Positions 57,270 to 64,000 of a DNA stretch of 64,000 nucleotides are shown here, in pieces. The notes under the pieces were generated by a model, which did not search any database, was not told where the DNA came from, and was given only the letters and a program-made list of their open reading frames with translations. Positions within the stretch are counted from its first letter, which is position 1. Each line of letters begins with the position of its first letter. This DNA is from Candidatus Firestoneibacteriota bacterium (GTDB taxonomy: Bacteria > Oederibacteriota > D2-FULL-39-29), in contig CAIYPD010000061.1 in NCBI GenBank assembly GCA_903928075.1, positions 1 to 64,000 on the forward strand. Direction: 5' to 3'. The translations under genes and the position numbers were made by a program.

Positions 57270-58294
57270 AAAAACAATTTAACCTTTTCTAAAATCTCGG
57301 CAACAGAAATCATATCCAGACAATTATAGTGAACACATTTATTTCCGGTGCATTTTTGACAGTTTTCCAGTTTTGGTTTTATCACAAAGGCTTTGTTTCC
57401 CCACGGCCCCCATCTCTTCTCGCTAACCACATAGACCGGAGAAAACAAAGATATGGTCGGTGTTTTTACTGCCGCTGCGATATGCATGGTTCCGGTGTTT
57501 TTGCTGATAAATATAGACATTTTTTTTAAAACGGCCCCGAGTTGTTTTATATCCGCACTGCCTTTTAATACCGGCGGAGGATTTTGCATCAGTTCAAAAA
57601 GCTTTTTTGTAACTTTATCCTCTCCCTTTCCTTCAATCAAAATAACTTTTACTTTCAGTTCTTCCCGGAGCGCTTCTATCAGCCGCGCATATTTTTCCAG
57701 GCTCCAATTACCGAGCATTCCGTCGGCCCCGCCCGGATGTACTGCAACTATTTTTCCGCTGAGCCCGTGTTTTCCGATAAACTCGGCGGCAAATATTTCA
57801 TCCTGCCGATTAAGCCAGAGCGCAATATTTTTGTCCTTTATTGGCACAGAAATTGAGCTTAATAAATCAAGATTATATTCAAGTTCGTGCTTTTCTACTT
57901 TGCTTCTGTGAATAGCGGCCCTTTTATTATAAAGAAAAGAGTACCACCTTGAAGAAACCCCCACTCTTATAGGGATACCTGCAAGAAAAGCGGCCAGAGA
58001 AACCTTAAAACGGGGAAAGACCTGAAGAACGGTATCAAATTTTGCGCGGCGCATTTCCGCTGTGAGCCTGAAAAGACCGCCAAGGCCGGCATGTTTGCCT
58101 TTAGGGTCGTAAACTATAAACTCATTAAGATAGGGATTGTCTTCAAGAACTTTTTTACTGTACTCTGTGCCTAAAAAAGCAATGTAAGCCTTCTCATTCG
58201 CCAGACGCAGATTGGTAATAACAGGGAGCGTAAGCAGCACATCTCCGATACGGTCAGTACGGCAAATAAGTATTCTATTATAAGAAGCCATCAT
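57266..58294 (-). CDS. GT9-family heptosyltransferase
   Basis: NRILICRTDRIGDVLLTLPVITNL; FISKNTGTMHIAAAVKTPTISLFSP; start re-set to MMASYNR (ORF track start lies beyond the tRNA). Confidence 0.92.
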   Translation of the reverse strand: MMASYNRILICRTDRIGDVLLTLPVITNLRLANEKAYIAFLGTEYSKKVLEDNPYLNEFIVYDPKGKHAGLGGLFRLTAEMRRAKFDTVLQVFPRFKVSLAAFLAGIPIRVGVSSRWYSFLYNKRAAIHRSKVEKHELEYNLDLLSSISVPIKDKNIALWLNRQDEIFAAEFIGKHGLSGKIVAVHPGGADGMLGNWSLEKYARLIEALREELKVKVILIEGKGEDKVTKKLFELMQNPPPVLKGSADIKQLGAVLKKMSIFISKNTGTMHIAAAVKTPTISLFSPVYVVSEKRWGPWGNKAFVIKPKLENCQKCTGNKCVHYNCLDMISVAEILEKVKLFL

Positions 58295-58300
58295 AATCAA

Positions 58301-58329
58301 ATTATACCATAGAGATAATGCAGTGTACA
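58301..58329 (-). promoter_or_regulatory. Promoter of the heptosyltransferase gene, predicting a leaderless or near-leaderless mRNA
   Basis: TGTACA-N17-TATAAT; -10 ends 6 nt before ATG. Confidence 0.55.
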
Positions 58330-58378
58330 GAAGCAGAAACAAAAACAAATAATCCGTAAGAGTTTGCCTAGCTTTTAA

Positions 58379-58407
58379 TTGATAATTGCAGCATTTTTTG
58401 GTAGAAT
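58379..58407 (+). promoter_or_regulatory. Promoter of tRNA-Met
   Basis: TTGATA-N17-TAGAAT, 12 nt before the mature tRNA 5' end. Confidence 0.65.
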
Positions 58408-58419
58408 GGTACTCCATGT

Positions 58420-58495
58420 GGCGGTGTAGCTCAGTTGGTAGAGCACGGGAATCATAATCCCATGGTCGGGGGTTCAAGTCCCTCCGCCGCCACCA
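58420..58495 (+). tRNA. tRNA with CAT anticodon (probably elongator Met), CCA encoded
   Basis: GGCGGTGTAGCTCAGTTGGTAGAGCACGGGAATCATAATCCCATGGTCGGGGGTTCAAGTCCCTCCGCCGCCACCA folds as a cloverleaf; loop ATCATAA. Confidence 0.93.
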
Positions 58496-58559
58496 ATTAT
58501 AAAAAGATAGTCTAAAAGTCAAAAGTCCGTAAAAAAAAGTACTTTTTTTGTTTTTGACC

Positions 58560-58592
58560 TTATAGACCTTCGACCTTACAAACCTTAGGGAC
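58560..58592. repeat. Family B-like degenerate units
   Basis: ttatagaccttcgaccttacaaaccttagggac. Confidence 0.5.
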
Positions 58593-58598
58593 GGTATT

Positions 58599-59513
58599 AT
58601 GCTCCTGGTCATTGGGTTAAATAATGCTTACCAGAAAGTCTTTGTTTTCGACGCTTTTTTTGAAGGCCGGGTTCTTCGGGCCAAAGCCTCCTATACCTCT
58701 GCCAGCGGGAAGGGTCTCAACACCGCAAGAGCTCTAAAAACCCTGGGCGGAAATGTAGTTGCTTCAGGTTTAATAGGAGGGAGCAACGGCAGGCATATCC
58801 TCGAAGAACTAAAAAAGGAAAAGGTCCGTTCTGCTTTTGTTTCTACCGCCGCCAATACCAGACTCTGCCTGACTGTCGTAAACAATAAAAAACATACTTT
58901 TACCGAGCTTATTGAACCGGCGGGGAAAATATCTACCTCCGAAAATGCGGCTCTTAAGAGAAAACTCTCAGAACTTCTCAAAAAAGCAAACCTAGCCACT
59001 GTCTCCGGCACACTGCCGCCGGGAGTTCCGGAAAATATCTACAAATGGATAATACAAGAGGCGGCAAAAACCGGAACACGGGTTCTGGCTGATATAAGTA
59101 AAGGCCCTATGCTTTCGGCCGCTACGGCAAAACCCTACCTTATTAAAATGAACCGCGAAGAATTTTCGGATACCTTCAGAACTAAAAATGTTAAAGACCA
59201 GATATACAAACTCTTCAAAAAGGGGATCTGCTGGATAATTATTACCGACGGCAGAAAGAATTTTATGGCAGGAGTTTCCGGAAAAATATTCCTGGTTACC
59301 CCGCCAAAAATAAAAGCGGTTAACGGAGTCGGGGCCGGCGACGCCATGCTGGCCGGACTGGCCTACGGAATAGACAAAGGGTTTATCCCTGAAGAAACAC
59401 TGAAAATCGCCTCGGCTGCCGGAGCGGCAAGCGCAATGACAATAAGGCCTTCAGAGTTCAAACCGGCAATGCTGAAGAAACTTATATTAAAAGTCAAAGT
59501 AAGGCTGCTCTAA
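58599..59513 (+). CDS. PfkB-family sugar kinase (1-phosphofructokinase / tagatose-6-phosphate kinase-like)
   Basis: ASGKGLNTARALKTLGG; VNGVGAGDAMLAGLAYG. Confidence 0.9.
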   Translation: MLLVIGLNNAYQKVFVFDAFFEGRVLRAKASYTSASGKGLNTARALKTLGGNVVASGLIGGSNGRHILEELKKEKVRSAFVSTAANTRLCLTVVNNKKHTFTELIEPAGKISTSENAALKRKLSELLKKANLATVSGTLPPGVPENIYKWIIQEAAKTGTRVLADISKGPMLSAATAKPYLIKMNREEFSDTFRTKNVKDQIYKLFKKGICWIIITDGRKNFMAGVSGKIFLVTPPKIKAVNGVGAGDAMLAGLAYGIDKGFIPEETLKIASAAGAASAMTIRPSEFKPAMLKKLILKVKVRLL

Positions 59514-59589
59514 AATTTATACCAACGGGTCTGTTTTTTACGCTGCAGGACAACACTAACCATCCCGGTAAAAACACCACAACTAATTT

Positions 59590-60075
59590 CTACTTTTTTA
59601 TTTCATAGCGCATTTCTTTTGTGTGTTTAAAGCCCAGCCGTTTGTAAACACTTTCGCCCTGCTCAGAGGCATGGAGTTCTACTCTCGGATACCCGTGTTT
59701 TTTGGCCCATTTTATCGACTCTTTAACGACCAAGGTTGCCAGACCTTGGCCTCGATATTCTTTCTCGGTGTGAACGGAGAGGAGATAGGGGACTTCTTTT
59801 TTCTTTGCCAGCGGCCTGGACTGTACTTCTTCCAGCCACAAACACCCGCCAGAAACAACCTTTCCCTCGCCATTTTCTATCAAAAACCCAAAATACTTTC
59901 CTTGCTTGAACTTCTCCCTAACCCAACTTACATATTCCTTGTCTCCGGAACTTGCTTCCTTCCTCGAAAAGATACCCATGTCAGAAAACATTTCCCTGCG
60001 TTGATATGCGAGGATATCCAAGTCTTTTAAAGTGGCACGGCGTACTTTGAATTTTTCCTTCAGTTTGGACCGCAT
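59590..60075 (-). CDS. GNAT-family N-acetyltransferase
   Basis: LLSVHTEKEYRGQGLATLVVKESIKWAKKHGYPRVELHASEQGESVYKRLGF. Confidence 0.92.
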   Translation of the reverse strand: MRSKLKEKFKVRRATLKDLDILAYQRREMFSDMGIFSRKEASSGDKEYVSWVREKFKQGKYFGFLIENGEGKVVSGGCLWLEEVQSRPLAKKKEVPYLLSVHTEKEYRGQGLATLVVKESIKWAKKHGYPRVELHASEQGESVYKRLGFKHTKEMRYEIKK

Positions 60076-60081
60076 ACTGAT

Positions 60082-62745
60082 TTACTCCCCGCTCTTCTTT
60101 AACTCGTTAAGCACATTAATGGCTTCGATAGGGCTTAGGCCATTTACATCGATCCCTTCGAGTTTTTTCAGGAGTTCTAGAGCTTTTACCGTCTCTTCAG
60201 ATTGCTTTGGCACCCTGGCGTCAAATATCGACATCTGGGAGATAACCGCAGCCCCGCCGGCTATTTTCGACTTGCCTTCTTTATCGTAGTTGGCTTCTTC
60301 CAGATTATGGAGAATCTCTTTTGAGCGCTTGAGGACTTCTTTCGGCAGTCCGGCTAATCTGGCGACCTGAATACCATAACTCCGGTCCGCAGCGCCTTCA
60401 ACAATTTTTCTCACAAATATTATCTCGTCTTTCCATTCTTTTACCAGAATATTGTAATTTTTTACACGGGGCAGAGTTAGAGCGAGTTCAGTAAGTTCAT
60501 AAAAGTGCGTCGCAAATATTGTTTTGGCACCGAGTTTTTTCTCGTCATGGAGATACTCCACGACCGCCCAGGCGATACTGATACCGTCAAAAGTCGCAGT
60601 GCCGCGGCCTATCTCGTCAAGAATTATGAGAGAACGCTTGGTCGCATTATTTAAGATATTCGCTGTTTCCAGCATCTCCACCATAAAGGTAGACTGCCCA
60701 AGTGCCAGATTATCGGAAGCCCCCACGCGGGTGAAAATGCGGTCTACCACGCCGATAACGGCAGAGTCGGCAGGGACAAAAGAGCCTATCTGCGCCATAA
60801 GCACAATCAGCGCTGTCTGCCTCAGATAGGTGGATTTGCCTGCCATATTAGGCCCGGTGAGAATTATTATCTGGGAATCTTTATTGTCAAGCACCGTATC
60901 ATTGGAGACAAAACCGTCCGGGACTATCAATTCTATGACCGGATGCCTGCCGCCCTTTATGGAGATAAGATCAGTTTCATTTATCTCCGGTTTCACATAT
61001 TTATTTACTGCAGCGGCTTCCGCAAAGGCCGCCAGCGTGTCCAGAGAGCCCGCAAGCTGCGCGTTTTCCTGCAACTCGGGGAGTTTCTGCGCCACTTTTT
61101 CTCTGAGCCCGCAAAATATCTCATACTCCAGGGCCGTTATCTTCTCTTCACTCGAAAGCACGAGGCCTTCATATTCCTTCAGTTCCGGAGTAATGAACCT
61201 TTCCGCGTTTGTGAGAGTCTGCTTTCTGGTATAATTATCCGGCGCCTTGGTCATGTTGGCTTTGCTTACTTCTATATAATAGCCAAAGACCGAAGTATAG
61301 CCCACTTTTAACGAGGAGATGCCCGTCCGCTTTCTTTCCCCCTCCTGAAATTTTGTAATCCAGTCCTTGCCGCCGCGGCTGACATTTTTAAGCTTGTCCA
61401 ACTCTTCATTTATACCCGCCTTGATAATATTCCCTTCCTTGATGGTAAGCGGCGGATTTTCTTCAAGATGAGTTTCCAATTGTTTGGCAGTTTCTTCCAG
61501 CAAATGAAGTTTTTCTTTTATATCAAGGATAATTTTTGATTTACACTTTTCGAGTATTTTCTTCAGCCCAGGCAGTTCTTTCAGGGAATTTTTAAGCGCC
61601 GCGAGTTCCCGCGCGTTAACAGTTTTACAGCCTATCTTTCCCGAAACCCTTTCAAAATCCGTAAGCGCATTCAAAGCTTTTCTGATATTTTGTCTGAGAA
61701 TGTAATCCTCAAGTATTTCGGCAACACCTTCCTGCCGTTTTATTATTTCCTTAACATCCAGAAGCGGTTCCAAAAGCCATCTTTTAAGCACCCTGCCGCC
61801 CATAGCGCTGACTGTTTTATCGAGCACCTGAAAAAGCGTGCCTTCCTGGGTTTTATCGGCCATTCTCTCAAAAAGTTCGAGATTCTTTCTGGTAGAACCA
61901 TCCACGAGCATAAAGTCACCGGGATTATAAGGGCTTATCTTGTTTATATGCGCTACCACGCCTTTCTGGGTCTCTTCAATATATTTTAGTGCAACTCCGG
62001 CAGCGCCCACGGCAGAGTTATACTCTAGAATACCAAAACCGTCCAGCGAGGCAACTTTAAAATGTTTCTTTAATGCCTCCCTGGCAATTTCGGTGTCAAA
62101 GTAGTAGTCTTCAAAGTAGTTCACAAGAATATTATTTACCGCCAGGTATTTTATAAGCAGAGGTTGTCCGGCTTCAAAGGTCTGCGGGAGAATTATTTCT
62201 TTGGGCCTGAATTTATTTAACTCGTCAAAAGCCGCGTCCGGACCGGCTTTAACATTCACTTCGGTTACAAGAAATTCTCCGGTGGAAATATCTATAAAAG
62301 CCAAACCTGCCGTGCCGTTATCCAGCTTTAAACAGGCCAGAAAATTATTGGACTTTGCTTCCAGGAGCCCGTCTTCAAGCACCGTGCCCGGGGTAATGAG
62401 TTTAACCACTTCCCTCTTTACCAGGCCCTTGGCCAGTTTCGGATCTTCCACCTGTTCGCAAATGGCCACCTTATAGCCGTTTTTAATGAGCCGGGTGATG
62501 TAATTAAGCGAAGAGTGGAAAGGAATGCCGCACATCGGTGCGCCGGTATCTGTTTTTTCCGCGCCGCCCCGCCCGCCGCCCCTTTTGGTAAGGACTATCT
62601 GGAGGACTTTTGACGCAAGTTTGGCATCCTCAAAAAACATCTCGTAAAAATCCCCGAGCCGGAAGAAGAGGATGGCATCCGGATACTGTTTTTTTATTTC
62701 CCGGTACTGCCGCATCATAGGCGTAAGTGAATCTAAGTTTTCCAC
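60082..62745 (-). CDS. mutS: DNA mismatch repair protein MutS
   Basis: TPMMRQYREIKKQYPDAILFFRLGDFYEMFFEDA; LTGPNMAGKSTYLRQ; DEIGRGTATFDGISIAWA. Confidence 0.97.
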   Translation of the reverse strand: MENLDSLTPMMRQYREIKKQYPDAILFFRLGDFYEMFFEDAKLASKVLQIVLTKRGGGRGGAEKTDTGAPMCGIPFHSSLNYITRLIKNGYKVAICEQVEDPKLAKGLVKREVVKLITPGTVLEDGLLEAKSNNFLACLKLDNGTAGLAFIDISTGEFLVTEVNVKAGPDAAFDELNKFRPKEIILPQTFEAGQPLLIKYLAVNNILVNYFEDYYFDTEIAREALKKHFKVASLDGFGILEYNSAVGAAGVALKYIEETQKGVVAHINKISPYNPGDFMLVDGSTRKNLELFERMADKTQEGTLFQVLDKTVSAMGGRVLKRWLLEPLLDVKEIIKRQEGVAEILEDYILRQNIRKALNALTDFERVSGKIGCKTVNARELAALKNSLKELPGLKKILEKCKSKIILDIKEKLHLLEETAKQLETHLEENPPLTIKEGNIIKAGINEELDKLKNVSRGGKDWITKFQEGERKRTGISSLKVGYTSVFGYYIEVSKANMTKAPDNYTRKQTLTNAERFITPELKEYEGLVLSSEEKITALEYEIFCGLREKVAQKLPELQENAQLAGSLDTLAAFAEAAAVNKYVKPEINETDLISIKGGRHPVIELIVPDGFVSNDTVLDNKDSQIIILTGPNMAGKSTYLRQTALIVLMAQIGSFVPADSAVIGVVDRIFTRVGASDNLALGQSTFMVEMLETANILNNATKRSLIILDEIGRGTATFDGISIAWAVVEYLHDEKKLGAKTIFATHFYELTELALTLPRVKNYNILVKEWKDEIIFVRKIVEGAADRSYGIQVARLAGLPKEVLKRSKEILHNLEEANYDKEGKSKIAGGAAVISQMSIFDARVPKQSEETVKALELLKKLEGIDVNGLSPIEAINVLNELKKSGE

Positions 62746-62747
62746 AA

Positions 62748-63335
62748 TTAATCCTTCATCTGTAAAGCCCTCTTTACCTTGCGCATAAATTTAAGCATCT
62801 CGTAGGTAGAAAGAACCTCTTTTACAAATTTTTGTGTTTCCGGAAAAGAAATTACAACCACGGCACGGTCAGAGTCTCCCCGGTAATTTTTGTGCCATTC
62901 ATCCGCTTTTACGGTACCGGCATTGTAAGCTGCCAGGGCAAAAACCAGGTTGCCGTTATATCTCTTTAAAAGTTTGACTATATAGAAATAACCGAGATGA
63001 ATATTTATCTCGGGATTATAGAGATCTTCAACATTAACATAGTCAAGATTTATCTCATGCGCCAGAGCTTCGGCCGTAGCCGGCATCAACTGCATAAGGC
63101 CCAAAGCGCCCTTTTCGGATTCGGCCACCGGGTTGAAAGCGCTCTCGCTCTTGATTATAGCTGCCACCAGAAGAGGGTCTATCTTATACTCTTCTGAATA
63201 CCGCTGCAAAATATTATTTTGAGTTACAGGGGAGATAACATTCCAAAAAAAGTCGCTGCTTATGAGATAGACAGCAATCAGCAGGAAAAGTACCGCAACA
63301 AGGAATATAAACATTCGTGTTTTTTTTATTTTCAT
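62748..63335 (-). CDS. Lytic transglycosylase (SLT domain)
   Basis: YKIDPLLVAAIIKSESAFNPVAESEKGALGLMQLMPATAEAL; YNGNLVFALAAYNAG. Confidence 0.93.
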   Translation of the reverse strand: MKIKKTRMFIFLVAVLFLLIAVYLISSDFFWNVISPVTQNNILQRYSEEYKIDPLLVAAIIKSESAFNPVAESEKGALGLMQLMPATAEALAHEINLDYVNVEDLYNPEINIHLGYFYIVKLLKRYNGNLVFALAAYNAGTVKADEWHKNYRGDSDRAVVVISFPETQKFVKEVLSTYEMLKFMRKVKRALQMKD

Positions 63336-63372
63336 ATTCGCGCCTTTTTAAAAACCTTCTTTCTCCGTATCG

Positions 63373-64000
63373 TCATTCCTGGTTTAAGCGGTAGATGCTG
63401 CAAGTTGTTGTTCCGAGTACCGGAGAAAAAGCAGATGTAAATTCACGGCTTCTCACAAAAGCCAGCGCAGGGTCCGGACCATACTTGCTCTTATTCCGTA
63501 AGAGTTCTCCAAAATTTACCAGAGCGTAAGAGATGTCTTCATTTTGTAAAACCTGCTTTAAACCGCCCTCAGTTGCTTTACTACCGGCTATATATTCGGA
63601 TAAAGGCGTTTTGTCATAAACACTTCCGGCAATCGAAGGCTTGATACAGTAATATGTCCTGGCCTCACCTATAAAAAGAACTTTACCGGGCATCTTCTCA
63701 AGTTTATTGATGTAATTAAGTGCTTCAAAATAGGGATTTGGATAGGAAGGCCGGGCCTTTGACAGGTATTCTTCTTTTGTCAGCTTCCCGGAGGCATAGC
63801 TTAACGGGTCAATATTTCTTATATTAATATTGCTGACCCAAATAATATTATTTATGGCTATTACCGCCAGAACCAGCACCACAGAAAACCGGAAATACTC
63901 ATCTTTGGCTTCTTTGAGATATTTAATTACGGTGTAAGAAATAAGAAGTGAAAATATCAGTAAACCCGGCAGAAAAAACCGGACAAGACGCGTTACCGGT
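63373..64000 (-). CDS. Partial membrane protein, C-terminal part (possible PMT/GT39-like glycosyltransferase)
   Basis: The ORF track starts at 63882 (GTG), but the frame is open to 64000 by hand reading (...PVTRLVRFFLPGLLIFSLLISYTVIKYLKEAKDEYFRFSVVLVLAVIAINN...). Confidence 0.6.
   Translation of the reverse strand, partial: PVTRLVRFFLPGLLIFSLLISYTVIKYLKEAKDEYFRFSVVLVLAVIAINNIIWVSNINIRNIDPLSYASGKLTKEEYLSKARPSYPNPYFEALNYINKLEKMPGKVLFIGEARTYYCIKPSIAGSVYDKTPLSEYIAGSKATEGGLKQVLQNEDISYALVNFGELLRNKSKYGPDPALAFVRSREFTSAFSPVLGTTTCSIYRLNQE

Noticed and set aside
57266-58612. ORF track start of the heptosyltransferase, giving an N-terminal WWRRRDLNPRPWDYDSRALPTELHRH segment
   Set aside because: This peptide is the antisense translation of the tRNA gene; the real start is MMASYNR at 58294.

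Overview
The window looks like a chromosomal segment of an uncultivated diderm (Gram-negative) bacterium; no plasmid, phage or CRISPR signatures were seen. About 55 genes are supported and almost all lie on the minus strand. The only plus-strand genes are an oxidoreductase fusion, rpsT, a DUF2059 gene, a tRNA-Met and a PfkB kinase. Recognisable modules are: pdxA; an Fpg-like glycosylase; rsmI; gyrA; a glycine-cleavage cluster (gcvH-gcvPA-gcvPB-lipoate ligase) with no gcvT in the window; URO-D-fold proteins; pyrE/pyrF; a CD225+DUF2752 pair; ogt; murJ; rpsT; a leuS-GGDEF-lptE-holA cluster; ADP-heptose/LPS genes (hldE split into two genes, gmhA, hldD, a GT9 heptosyltransferase); a P-type ATPase; a MuiA-like protein; a GH5 enzyme; DUF4159/HEAT/M14-like genes; and mutS with a lytic transglycosylase. 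The observations most worth a second look are: (1) several families of short degenerate tandem repeats at gene junctions, including a decamer array TTAYRGACYW with an exact 10-nt period, and a pyrimidine-rich family whose motif also occurs inside the FmdB reading frame; (2) a gyrA leader with a good promoter followed by an intrinsic-terminator-like hairpin that abuts the ribosome-binding site; (3) a 1089-aa protein with a periplasmic sensor-like region, a coiled coil with a four-fold internal motif, and a C-terminal pseudo-receiver lacking the phospho-acceptor Asp; (4) enzyme-family proteins with altered metal-ligand motifs (M14-like, D-aminoacylase-like, Fpg-like, URO-D-like). Family assignments come from motif recognition by eye and no database search was run.
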